Origin: Butyricicoccus pullicaecorum
GTDB taxonomy: Bacteria; Bacillota; Clostridia; Oscillospirales; Butyricicoccaceae
Length of the DNA stretch: 52,780 nucleotides
Direction: 5' to 3'
Assembly: GCA_018366195.1 (NCBI GenBank)
Contig: JAGZIN010000019.1
Span: 1-52,780 of the forward strand
The position numbers were made by a program, and so were the translations under genes. Shown here piece by piece: positions 7,885 through 15,924 of this stretch. Below the pieces are notes generated by a model. That model worked only from the letters and a program-made list of their open reading frames with translations, was not told the origin of the DNA and did not search any database. Numbering within the stretch: the first letter of the stretch is position 1; the number at the start of each line of letters is the position of its first letter.

Positions 7885-8235
7885 ATGATAGAACTCGATG
7901 AAAAAGCGCGCATTATACAGGAATTTGTGCCGGGCAAGCAGGTAACCCTCGCCCATGTCATTGCCAGTCCCGTGGAGCAGCTCTACGGAAAGCTCGGGCT
8001 GATTGATGCCCGCGGTGCAATCGGTATCTTTACCATTACGCCGAGTGAAGCTGCCATGATTGCAGCCGATGTGGCAAGCAAGGCGGCAGATATTTCCATT
8101 GGCTTTGTAGACCGCTTTAACGGCTCGCTGGTCATTACCGGAGATGTTGCGGCGGTTGAGGCTTCGCTTCACGATGTCATGGCGGTGCTCTGTGATAAAA
8201 TGGGCTTTGCGTCCGCACCAATTACCAAAACCTGA
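7885..8235 (+). CDS. eutS: EutS, circularly permuted BMC shell protein
   Basis: 116 residues, the usual EutS/PduU length, with the permuted BMC-H order: an N-terminal strand segment (IIQEFVPGKQVTLAHVIASP) precedes the BMC core (GAIGIFTITPSEAAMIAADVASKAADISIGFVDRFNGSLVITGDVAAVEASLHDV). It forms hexameric facets of the microcompartment shell; in relatives the N-terminus makes a small barrel over the pore. It lies 27 bases after eutG with a GAGGAGG site. Confidence 0.93.
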   Translation: MIELDEKARIIQEFVPGKQVTLAHVIASPVEQLYGKLGLIDARGAIGIFTITPSEAAMIAADVASKAADISIGFVDRFNGSLVITGDVAAVEASLHDVMAVLCDKMGFASAPITKT

Positions 8236-8243
8236 GGCAGCGT

Positions 8244-8693
8244 ATGGAAGAAAAAAAGACAAAACGAATCATTTTGATTGGACGCTCAGGGGCGGGAAAG
8301 ACAACACTCTGCCAATACTTAAATCATGAGGCAATCAAATATTATAAGACGCAAACCGTACAGGTTATCAATCAGACCATGATTGATACACCGGGCGAAT
8401 ACCTTGAGCGCACCTATATGCGCGGCGCTCTGATGGTCACCTCGACAGATGCCGACCTCATTGTGCTGGTGCAGGACGCGACGGAGAATGGAACCATGTT
8501 CCCGCCGGCATACACCAGTATGTTTGCTAAGCCTGCCATTGGGGTTGTGACCAAGGCAGACTGTGCCAGCGAACACCAGATTGCAGATGCAAAAAAATAT
8601 CTGGAGATGGCGGGCGCACAGCGGCTGTTCGTGACAAGCAGTGTTTGCGGAACGGGCTTTGAAGCGCTTACCGAGCTGCTGGGATATGACTAA
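8244..8693 (+). CDS. eutP: EutP, small P-loop protein of eut operons
   Basis: 149 residues, related to small GTPases: Walker A GRSGAGKTT at residues 13-21, then IDTPGEYLERTYMRGAL, a DxxG-like switch region, and VVTKADCAS as the base-specificity motif (TKxD). EutP/PduV proteins are linked to the microcompartment, and in Salmonella EutP has been reported to act as an acetate kinase. It is tightly spaced between eutS and eutV. Confidence 0.92.
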   Translation: MEEKKTKRIILIGRSGAGKTTLCQYLNHEAIKYYKTQTVQVINQTMIDTPGEYLERTYMRGALMVTSTDADLIVLVQDATENGTMFPPAYTSMFAKPAIGVVTKADCASEHQIADAKKYLEMAGAQRLFVTSSVCGTGFEALTELLGYD

Positions 8694-8723
8694 ACGGCTG
8701 TCAATTGCCACGGGGGGACATTT

Positions 8724-9305
8724 ATGAAAAAGGCATCGCTTCGGGTTGCGATTGCAGACGATGAACCAATTACAAGAATGGATTTGCGTGAAATCCTGAC
8801 GGAAAAGGGGTATGAGGTGGTCGGTGAGGCAACTGATGGCTTCGATGCCGTGGAACTTTGCAAAACGCAAAGCCCTGACCTGATTCTCATGGATATCAAA
8901 ATGCCGCTGCTGGACGGTCTATCCGCAGCGCGTATCATGTTTGAAGAAAAGCTTGGCGCGGCGGTCGTGCTGCTGACGGCATACAGCGAACGTGAGTTTA
9001 TCGACAGCGCAAAGGAAGTCGGTGTGAGCGGGTATCTGGTGAAGCCCATTGATGAAAAATCACTGATTCCCAGCATTGAACTTGCGGTTGCACGCAACAA
9101 AGAAATGCAAAAGCTGCAAAAGGATATGGCAAAGGTGGAGGAACGGCTGGAAAGCCGCAGCATCATCGAAAAGGCAAAGGGTAAAATCATGGTGCGCAAT
9201 GGGCTGTGCGAACAGGAAGCCTATGAGTTTATTCGCAAGCTGAGCTTGACCAAAAATCTCTCCATGCGCCGTGTCGCAGAAATCATTCTGCAAGCTGGAG
9301 GATAA
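8724..9305 (+). CDS. eutV: EutV, ANTAR antitermination response regulator
   Basis: 193 residues. The receiver domain has the acidic pair ADDEP at residues 11-15, the phospho-acceptor Asp57 in LILMDIKMP and the conserved Lys in YLVKPI. A coiled-coil linker (residues about 115-140, KEMQKLQKDMAKVEERLESR) leads to a C-terminal ANTAR domain (about 137-190, RSIIEKAKGKIMVRNGLCEQEAYEFIRKLS). In E. faecalis and Listeria, phosphorylated EutV binds paired hairpins in nascent eut mRNA and prevents termination. The likely RNA targets here are at 6555-6656, 10721-10812 and possibly 25588-25609. It lies one base before eutW. Confidence 0.95.
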   Translation: MKKASLRVAIADDEPITRMDLREILTEKGYEVVGEATDGFDAVELCKTQSPDLILMDIKMPLLDGLSAARIMFEEKLGAAVVLLTAYSEREFIDSAKEVGVSGYLVKPIDEKSLIPSIELAVARNKEMQKLQKDMAKVEERLESRSIIEKAKGKIMVRNGLCEQEAYEFIRKLSLTKNLSMRRVAEIILQAGG

Positions 9306-9306
9306 C

Positions 9307-10734
9307 ATGAATCGCATTGTCGAGCTGTGTAAGCAATATACCAGTTTAACCGATGAGGAAATCAAAATCATCACAAGCATGGCAGTCTCCTTGCAGCCCA
9401 TCGCCAACTTAGAGGAGGCAGATGTTTTTGTAGACTGCCCAACGTCAGATGGTGATGCCATTGTTGTGGCAGAAGCCAAGCCGCAGGGGGTTCCCTCATC
9501 TTATAAAAAAACCGTGGTGGGGCTGCTTGCCAAGCCGGAAAATGAACCAGCAGTCGCAAGAACCATGAAGCTGGGTGTGACCACCAAGCAAATGAAAGCA
9601 GTCACGCAGGAAAGCACACATGTGATTCAGTCGGTTGAGCCGATTTCACATGCGAGCAAGGTCATCGGTGTACTGATTATCGAAAAACACGCAGATGAAC
9701 AGCAAAGAGTGCGCGAACGGCTGCATTTCTCGGAACAGAGCTTTGAACGCATGGCACAGGCCATCACCCACATGACGGACGAAAATCACTGGCTGCCGGA
9801 GTGCATTGATGAAGCGCTGCTCATCGTCAACCGTGCAGGCGTTGTGACGTTTCGCAATTCACTGGCACATGAGCTTTACACAAAACTCGGATATGTTGAT
9901 GATATTTTAGGACAAAAATATGAAAATATTCGCTTGACAGGAAGTATTTATGCAGAATGTGACCCGCCGGAGGGGTATTCGGCGGTTGAAACAATCGTCG
10001 GACAATATTCTCTGTCCATCAAGCGGATTCAAATTCAATCGGGCGATATCGCCTTTGCAATCATCATGCGGGATATCACCTTTATGCGTGAGCAGGAAAA
10101 ACAGCTGATTTTGAAATCCGTTGCCATCAAGGAGATGCACCACAGGGTCAAGAACAACCTGCAAACCATTGCAAGCCTTCTGCGTCTGCAAATCCGACGC
10201 AGCGGAAATGAAATCACACGGCGCGTGCTGACGGAAAGCATGAACCGTATCCTTTCGATTGCGGCAACGCATGAGCTGCTTGCACAGAGCGGTGTAGACC
10301 AAGTCATGATTGGTGAGGTCATTGTCAACATCAAAAACAATGCCGTCCGATACTTCGCGCCGCAGCACTTGGAATTGTCCATCTCGCTGGAGGGCGATGA
10401 CTTTAAGGTGGATTCCGACATTGCAACTTCGGTTGCACTGGTCATCAATGAACTGCTGCAAAACTCGCTCAAATACGCATTTGTTGGACGAAAAAAAGGT
10501 CGAATCCGGATTCTGGTGACCGGCGGGGAGCTGTATTCCTGCATTGAAGTGACCGATGACGGCTGCGGCTTCGATATAAACAAAATCAACAATGACCGCT
10601 TGGGCTTATCCATTGTACAAACGCTGGTAAAGGATAAGCTGCGCGGCAAGCTCGCCATGGATTCCAACAGCAATGGCACCCATGTCAGCTTTGACTTCAA
10701 AAATCAAATTATGGATTTGACCGGTGTGACGTAG
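9307..10734 (+). CDS. eutW: EutW, soluble sensor histidine kinase
   Basis: 475 residues. The start at 9307 follows a GGAGG inside the end of eutV, a better choice than the in-frame ATG at 9271. The N-terminal sensor region (about 1-140) is the H_kinase_N type; a PAS-like segment follows (about 165-260); the phosphoacceptor motif KEMHHRVKNNLQT has His278/279; and the HATPase domain shows NELLQNSLKYAF and DDGCGFD. No membrane segment is visible, consistent with cytoplasmic sensing of ethanolamine as known for EutW. It phosphorylates EutV. The stop codon lies inside hairpin P1 of the second attenuator. Confidence 0.95.
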   Translation: MNRIVELCKQYTSLTDEEIKIITSMAVSLQPIANLEEADVFVDCPTSDGDAIVVAEAKPQGVPSSYKKTVVGLLAKPENEPAVARTMKLGVTTKQMKAVTQESTHVIQSVEPISHASKVIGVLIIEKHADEQQRVRERLHFSEQSFERMAQAITHMTDENHWLPECIDEALLIVNRAGVVTFRNSLAHELYTKLGYVDDILGQKYENIRLTGSIYAECDPPEGYSAVETIVGQYSLSIKRIQIQSGDIAFAIIMRDITFMREQEKQLILKSVAIKEMHHRVKNNLQTIASLLRLQIRRSGNEITRRVLTESMNRILSIAATHELLAQSGVDQVMIGEVIVNIKNNAVRYFAPQHLELSISLEGDDFKVDSDIATSVALVINELLQNSLKYAFVGRKKGRIRILVTGGELYSCIEVTDDGCGFDINKINNDRLGLSIVQTLVKDKLRGKLAMDSNSNGTHVSFDFKNQIMDLTGVT

Positions 10735-10812
10735 CACCGGAATCAAAATAGAAAGAACCGTGCGGCGCAGCTCGGGAGGCAGGAATTTTCCTGCGCCCTG
10801 AGCTGCGCTTTT
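10721..10812 (+). promoter_or_regulatory. Second EutV-type dual-hairpin attenuator, eutW-eutA gap
   Basis: P1 (10721-10740): CCGGTGT/GCACCGG with six-base loop GACGTA, overlapping the eutW stop. A 17-base linker follows. P2 (10758-10775): CCGTGC/GCTCGG (one U-U mismatch) with loop GGCGCA. P2 overlaps the 5' arm of a long terminator, GCGCAGCTC (10765-10773) with GAGCTGCGC (10800-10808), then TTTT. Same logic as the eutG leader, so sensor and regulator genes could be transcribed while the catalytic and shell genes wait for EutV. Confidence 0.7.
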
Positions 10813-10838
10813 ACGTTACATGGAGAAAGGTTGGTGAT

Positions 10839-12272
10839 ATGATGCACGAGGTCGTTCAAAGTGTTGGAATTGATATCGGGACTTCCACCACACAGCTGGT
10901 ATTCAGTCGCCTCATCGTGGAAAACCTTGCTGGAAATTATGCGGTGCCGCGCGTCAGCATCGTAGAAAAAGAGGTCGTTTATCGGAGCGATATCTATTTT
11001 ACACCGCTTGTTTCTGCAAACGAAATCAATGCCGATGCGGTCAAGAAAATCGTTCAGGACGAATATGCAAAGGCTGGCATGAAGCCCGCAGACCTGCAAA
11101 CCGGTGCGGTCATCATCACAGGAGAAACGGCACGCAAGCAGAATGCCAATCAGGTTTTGGAGGCGCTGTCTGATTTTGCAGGTGATTTTGTGGTTGCAAC
11201 TGCCGGACCGGACCTCGAAAGTGTGCTCTCTGCGCGCGGCGCGGGGACAGATAAAATTTCGGAGGAACACCGTACCACAGTTGCCAACATTGATGTCGGC
11301 GGCGGTACCTCAAATATCGCCGTGTTCCAAAAGGGAACGCTCAAGGGAGTCAGCTGTTTGGATATCGGCGGCAGACTCATTCAGATACAAGATGATAAGA
11401 TTACTTATATTTATTCCAAAACACAGGAAATGGCACGGAAACACGGCATTTCGATTGCAGTCGGAGATAAGGCTGATGTTTCAAAGCTCACTGCCGTGTG
11501 CGAATTGATGGCAGACCATCTGGCGCAGGCGCTGTTCCTCAAGCCACAGGACGAGGAGCATGCAGGGCTTTATACCAATGATGGCACGCCCATTCCGTCC
11601 GAACCCGCCGTTTGCGGCGTGACATTCTCGGGCGGTGTGGCTGATTATATTTACAAACCCGCGGCGGACGATGTATTCCGCTATGGGGATATCGGCGTAT
11701 TGCTTGGGCGAGCCATACGCAAGAATCCGTCATTCGGCAAGGTCACGCTGTATGAGGCCGCCGAAACGATTCGGGCTACCGTTGTCGGTGCGGGCACACA
11801 CACGACAGAGGTCAGCGGCAGTACGATTACCTACGTGCGCGAAAAACTGCCGCTCAAAAATGTGCCCATTCTCAAAGTGCCCGAGGAAGATGAGACGACG
11901 CTGGAAACGCTCTCAGCTTCTATCAAAAACCAACTGCCTCTGTACAGACCAGAAGGAAAGCCGGAACAAATTGCAATTGCATTTACCGGCAGCGGGCGCA
12001 CCAGCTTTGCGGACATTCAGGCGCTGGCAGATGCAGTGATTCAAGGGGCAAAGGAGGCGATTGATACCCCATATCCGTTTATTATCATTGTGGAAAACGA
12101 CATCGGCAAGGTACTCGGCAATGCAGTCAAGGTCAAGCTGGAACATAAAAAGGACGTGATTTGCATTGATGGAATCCGCACATTAAGCGGGGATTACATT
12201 GATATCGGGGAACCGCTTGCAAATGGTCATGTCGTTCCTGTGGTAATCAAGACATTGATTTTCAATTCGTAA
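10839..12272 (+). CDS. eutA: EutA, ethanolamine ammonia-lyase reactivase
   Basis: 477 residues, full length. The actin-like ATPase pattern is visible: SVGIDIGTSTTQLVFSRL at the N-terminus (phosphate 1), NIDVGGGTSNIAVF (about residue 150, phosphate 2) and later GSGRTSF. EutA exchanges damaged cobalamin in the lyase for fresh AdoCbl using ATP. The gene follows the attenuator and directly precedes eutBC, its client. Tandem ATG codons (10839, 10842) leave the start uncertain by one residue. Confidence 0.95.
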   Translation: MMHEVVQSVGIDIGTSTTQLVFSRLIVENLAGNYAVPRVSIVEKEVVYRSDIYFTPLVSANEINADAVKKIVQDEYAKAGMKPADLQTGAVIITGETARKQNANQVLEALSDFAGDFVVATAGPDLESVLSARGAGTDKISEEHRTTVANIDVGGGTSNIAVFQKGTLKGVSCLDIGGRLIQIQDDKITYIYSKTQEMARKHGISIAVGDKADVSKLTAVCELMADHLAQALFLKPQDEEHAGLYTNDGTPIPSEPAVCGVTFSGGVADYIYKPAADDVFRYGDIGVLLGRAIRKNPSFGKVTLYEAAETIRATVVGAGTHTTEVSGSTITYVREKLPLKNVPILKVPEEDETTLETLSASIKNQLPLYRPEGKPEQIAIAFTGSGRTSFADIQALADAVIQGAKEAIDTPYPFIIIVENDIGKVLGNAVKVKLEHKKDVICIDGIRTLSGDYIDIGEPLANGHVVPVVIKTLIFNS

Positions 12273-12295
12273 AACATAACGTGAGGTGAGTGAAT

Positions 12296-13666
12296 GTGAT
12301 ACTGAAAACAAAGCTGTTTGGTCATACTTATGAATTTAAGTCGCTGCGAGAGGTTATGGCTAAGGCAAATGAGGAAAAATCAGGCGACAAGCTGGCAGGT
12401 ATCGCGGCTGAAGATGCGCAGGAGCGCGTTGCGGCAAAGGTAGTGCTGTCCCATATTACACTCAATGACATTCGAAATTGTCCGGCAGTGCCGTATGAGG
12501 AGGACGAGGTAACCCGCATCATTCAGGATTCTGTCAACGAAACCATCTTTGGTGAGTTTAAGAACATGACCGTTGCAGAGTTTCGGGAATGGCTGCTCGA
12601 TGAAAGAACTGACGGCGCGATGATTCGCCGTGCATCACGCGGCATTACCGCAGAAATCGTTGCAGCGGTATGTAAGCTGATGAGTAACCTGGACCTCATC
12701 TATGCAGCAAAGAAAATGCGTGTTTCCGCGCACTGTAATACGACCATCGGTCTGCCGGGCACGTTCTCGTCCCGCTTGCAGCCGAACCATACAACAGATG
12801 ACCCAAAGGGTATCATGGCATCGGTCATGGAAGGCTTGTCCTTGGGCTGCGGCGATGCAGTTATTGGACTCAATCCGGTAGATGATTCGGTTGAGAGTGT
12901 TGCACGTATCCTCAAGAGCTTTGATGAATTTAAGAATAAATGGGAGGTTCCGACCCAAATCTGCGTGCTGGCACACGTGAGCACACAGACTGAGGCAGCG
13001 GACAAATTCGATGCTCCAATTGATTTGATGTTCCAGTCGATTGCCGGCTCCCAGAAGGGCAATGAGGCATTTGGTCTGACCGCGAAGATGCTGGACGAAG
13101 GCCGTGATATGATGCTCCGCAAGGGCACCTGCACCGGTCCGAATGTCATGTACTTTGAGACCGGTCAAGGCTCGGAGCTGTCCTCTGAGGCACACAATGG
13201 CTGGGACCAGGTGACGATGGAAGCACGCTGCTATGGTTTTGCAAAGCGCTATCAGCCGTTCCTTGTTAATACCGTAGTTGGCTTTATCGGACCGGAATAT
13301 CTGTATGATTCCAAGCAGGTTATCCGTGCAGGACTAGAAGACCACTTTATGGGCAAGCTGACCGGTGTTCCCATGGGCTGTGACGCATGCTACACCAACC
13401 ATATGAAGGCTGACCAGAATGATATCGAAAATCTGGCAACGCTGTTGGTTGCGGCAGGCTGTAACTATATTATGGGCGTGCCGGAGGGCGACGACTGTAT
13501 GCTCATGTATCAGTGCACCGGCTTCCACGAGGCTGCGGCGCTGCGTGAGGTATTTGGTCTGCGGCCAATCAAGGAATTTGATATGTGGCTCGAAAAAATG
13601 GGCTTCTCTGAAAACGGCAAGCTGACACCAAAGGCTGGCGATGCGTCCGTTTTCATGACTAAGTAA
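12296..13666 (+). CDS. eutB: EutB, ethanolamine ammonia-lyase large subunit
   Basis: Catalytic subunit of the AdoCbl-dependent lyase that splits ethanolamine into acetaldehyde and ammonia. About 456 residues, family length, strongly conserved throughout: NTTIGLPGTFSSRLQPN, GLSLGCGDAVIGLNPV, TGQGSELSSEAHNG, FLVNTVVGFIGPEYL, LEDHFMGKL and GCNYIMGVPEGDD. Start: GTG at 12290 abuts GAGGTGA, so GTG at 12296 fits spacing better and gives an N-terminus aligning with known EutB proteins (ILKTKLFGHTYEFK...). Confidence 0.97.
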   Translation: MILKTKLFGHTYEFKSLREVMAKANEEKSGDKLAGIAAEDAQERVAAKVVLSHITLNDIRNCPAVPYEEDEVTRIIQDSVNETIFGEFKNMTVAEFREWLLDERTDGAMIRRASRGITAEIVAAVCKLMSNLDLIYAAKKMRVSAHCNTTIGLPGTFSSRLQPNHTTDDPKGIMASVMEGLSLGCGDAVIGLNPVDDSVESVARILKSFDEFKNKWEVPTQICVLAHVSTQTEAADKFDAPIDLMFQSIAGSQKGNEAFGLTAKMLDEGRDMMLRKGTCTGPNVMYFETGQGSELSSEAHNGWDQVTMEARCYGFAKRYQPFLVNTVVGFIGPEYLYDSKQVIRAGLEDHFMGKLTGVPMGCDACYTNHMKADQNDIENLATLLVAAGCNYIMGVPEGDDCMLMYQCTGFHEAAALREVFGLRPIKEFDMWLEKMGFSENGKLTPKAGDASVFMTK

Positions 13667-13681
13667 GGAGGTGCAGACAGT

Positions 13682-14581
13682 ATGGACCAGAAGGATTTGA
13701 AGGCGATTATTGAGCAGGTACTGACTGAAATGAATATTTCGGGAGAAGGAGCAGCCGCTGCTGCACCCGCTGTGCAGGCAGCTGTCAGCCAGATGACGGG
13801 CGCAGCTGTGGAGGAAGGCTGTATTCCAGATGTCACAGAGGTAGATATCCGGAAGCAGTATCTCGTAAAAAATCCGGAGCACGGCGAAGAATATGCAGAG
13901 CTCAAGGCAAATGCACCTTGCCGGTTGGGAATTGGCAAGGCAGGGGCACGCTATAAGACAGATCCGCAGCTCCAGTTCCGTGCAGCACATTCGGCTGCGC
14001 AAGATGCGGTGTTCAATGACGTTGACCATGACTTCATTGAAAAGGAATTGGGACTCTTTATTGTACAGACCCAGTGCGACAGCAAGGACACCTATCTGAC
14101 CCGTCCGGACCTTGGACGTAAGCTCAGCCCGGAGGCAGTTGCAGAGCTGAAGGAAAAGTGCAAGAAGAATCCAACCGTACAAATTTATGTGGCAGATGGC
14201 TTGTCTGGGGCAGCCGTTGCAGCCAATATCCCTGATTTGCTGCCCTCTATTTTGCAGGGTCTGCAAGGCTATCACATTGAGACCGGCACACCGTTCTTTG
14301 TCAAGTACGGCCGCGTTGGTGTCATGGACGAGATTTCTGAGCTGCTGGGCGCAGATATCACCTGCACCCTCATCGGGGAACGCCCGGGTCTTATCACAGC
14401 AGAATCTATGTCTGCCTATATTGCGTACAAGGCAACTGTTGGAATGCCGGAGGCACGCCGTACCGTTGTTTCGAATATTCACAGAAACGGCACGATTCCA
14501 TCTGAGGCAGGCGCGCATATCGCAGAAATTATCAAGATTATGCTGGAAAAGAAGGCCAGCGGCACAGACCTGAAACTGTAA
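13682..14581 (+). CDS. eutC: EutC, ethanolamine ammonia-lyase small subunit
   Basis: 299 residues, light chain of the lyase, contributing to the cobalamin site. Conserved parts: RIGxG-like motif as CRLGIGKAGARYKT, LQFRAAHSAAQDAVF, VYVADGLSGAA-type segment (QIYVADGLSGAAVA) and LIGERPGLITAESMSAY. The first about 20 residues (DQKDLKAIIEQVLTEMN) form a predicted amphipathic helix followed by an Ala/Pro linker, the hallmark of an encapsulation peptide that sends the lyase into the microcompartment. It begins 15 bases after eutB. Confidence 0.96.
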   Translation: MDQKDLKAIIEQVLTEMNISGEGAAAAAPAVQAAVSQMTGAAVEEGCIPDVTEVDIRKQYLVKNPEHGEEYAELKANAPCRLGIGKAGARYKTDPQLQFRAAHSAAQDAVFNDVDHDFIEKELGLFIVQTQCDSKDTYLTRPDLGRKLSPEAVAELKEKCKKNPTVQIYVADGLSGAAVAANIPDLLPSILQGLQGYHIETGTPFFVKYGRVGVMDEISELLGADITCTLIGERPGLITAESMSAYIAYKATVGMPEARRTVVSNIHRNGTIPSEAGAHIAEIIKIMLEKKASGTDLKL

Positions 14582-14597
14582 TAGGGAGGAAACGAAC

Positions 14598-15251
14598 ATG
14601 AAAAGAGATCCCGTAAAGGCAAGCGTGCTGTCATCTAAGATTATTCCAAACGTTTCGCCGGATCTTGCAAAGCAGCTGGGGCTGGCACCTGACCAGAAGT
14701 CACTCGCACTGCTGACCACGGACTGCGATGATGTCGGCTATACAGCAGTTGATGAAGCGACCAAGAAAGCAGATGTAAAGGTTGTTTATGCAAAGAGCTT
14801 TTATGCAGGCGCAGCCAATGCAAATACCAAGCTCGCAGGTGAGTTCATTGGTATTTTGGCAGGTCCCAATCCGGCTGAGGTCAAGGCTGGCTTACAGGCA
14901 GCTGTTGATATGGTGGAGAATGTCGCACACTTCATTTCCGCAAATGAGGACGACAGCATTGTTTACTATGCACAGTGCATTTCCCGTACCGGCTCCTATC
15001 TGTCCGAGGGTGCAGGGATTGCAGAGGGAGAGGCGCTCGCTTACCTCATTGCACCACCGCTGGAGGCAATGTACGGTGTCGATGCAGCGCTCAAGGCAGC
15101 AGATGTCAGCATGTGTGTTCTGTACGCTCCGCCGTCGGAAACCAACTTTGGCGGCGCACTGCTGACCGGCAGTCAGTCTGCTTGCAAATCGGCTTGTGAA
15201 GCCTTTGCTTCTGCGGTTGAATTTGTTGCAGATAATCCAAGAGCAGAGTAA
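14598..15251 (+). CDS. eutL: EutL, tandem-BMC trimeric shell protein
   Basis: 217 residues, the usual EutL size, starting MKRDPVKASVLSSKIIPNVS. It consists of two permuted BMC domains that make a pseudohexameric trimer with a gated central pore. The family is recognisable by ADVKVVYAKSFYAGAANANT, AGPNPAEVKAGLQA and VSMCVLYAPPSETNFGGALLTG. It sits 16 bases after eutC with an AGGGAGGA site. Confidence 0.95.
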   Translation: MKRDPVKASVLSSKIIPNVSPDLAKQLGLAPDQKSLALLTTDCDDVGYTAVDEATKKADVKVVYAKSFYAGAANANTKLAGEFIGILAGPNPAEVKAGLQAAVDMVENVAHFISANEDDSIVYYAQCISRTGSYLSEGAGIAEGEALAYLIAPPLEAMYGVDAALKAADVSMCVLYAPPSETNFGGALLTGSQSACKSACEAFASAVEFVADNPRAE

Positions 15252-15263
15252 TCTCTGATTTTC

Positions 15264-15286
15264 GTGTGAGAATGAGCATCTCACAC
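15264..15286 (+). promoter_or_regulatory. Perfect hairpin between eutL and the EutK-like gene
   Basis: GTGTGAGA (15264-15271) pairs with TCTCACAC (15279-15286) around a 7-base loop, a few bases before the ribosome site of the next gene. There is no T-run, so it is not a terminator. It may be an mRNA stability or processing element inside the long operon. Confidence 0.5.
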
Positions 15287-15306
15287 AGGGAAATGGAGGG
15301 ATTCTC

Positions 15307-15921
15307 ATGAATGCTCTGGGTATGATTGAAACCCGTGGTTTGATTGGCTCGATTGAAGCAGCCGATGCCATGCTCAAAGCAGCGAATGTAACCCTTATGA
15401 ATAAAACGCAGGTCGGCGGCGGTCTTGTTACAGTCATGGTGTGCGGCGATGTCGGCGCAGTCAAGGCGGCAGTCGACGCGGGCGCAGCGGCGGCAGAGCG
15501 CGTGGGTGAATTGCTCTCGGTTCATGTAATCCCGCGTCCGGCGGCGGACGTGGAAAGCATGTTAGACCCGCGAAAGCCTGAGCCGACTGCGGCAAAGCTT
15601 CCCCTATCTCAGCAAGCGCCAGCCGAAGAAGAGCAGTCTGTGGATACGGCAGCTTCGGAAAAGCTGCCGACAGACGCACAGGAGTTGGCGGAGATGGAGT
15701 CTGAGGAGCTTGAGGAGTCTGAGGAGGGAGCCGGTGAGGAGGAAACATTCCCTCTTGACCTGTCCTCACTCACATCTGACGACCTGCGGAAAATGACCGT
15801 TTCCAAGCTGCGTGCGGTTGCACGCAAGCTGGAAACCGGAATGTCGCGTAAGGAAATTCGTTTTGCGAAGAAAGAAGAACTGATCGCGCGGATCGAAGCG
15901 GTACGCGAACAGGAGGAATAA
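15307..15921 (+). CDS. eutK: BMC-H shell protein with acidic linker and SAP/Rho_N-like tail (EutK-like)
   Basis: 204 residues. Residues 1-88 are a canonical BMC-H domain (NALGMIETRGLIGSIEAADA..., pore loop VGGGLV), close to the two EutM paralogues downstream. Then comes a Pro/Glu-rich linker (about 89-150, very acidic in EEEQ and ESEELEESEEGAGEEE). The C-terminal about 50 residues (LTSDDLRKMTVSKLRAVARK then SRKEIRFAKKEELIARIEAV) are basic and helical, like SAP or Rho N-terminal domains, which bind nucleic acid. Enteric EutK is also a BMC domain plus a predicted nucleic-acid-binding tail, so eutK is assigned by architecture, not by tail homology. Confidence 0.75.
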   Translation: MNALGMIETRGLIGSIEAADAMLKAANVTLMNKTQVGGGLVTVMVCGDVGAVKAAVDAGAAAAERVGELLSVHVIPRPAADVESMLDPRKPEPTAAKLPLSQQAPAEEEQSVDTAASEKLPTDAQELAEMESEELEESEEGAGEEETFPLDLSSLTSDDLRKMTVSKLRAVARKLETGMSRKEIRFAKKEELIARIEAVREQEE

Positions 15922-15924
15922 TCT

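Noticed and set aside
13334..14719. 461-codon minus-strand ORF
   Set aside because: It lies antisense across eutB and eutC, both certain genes.
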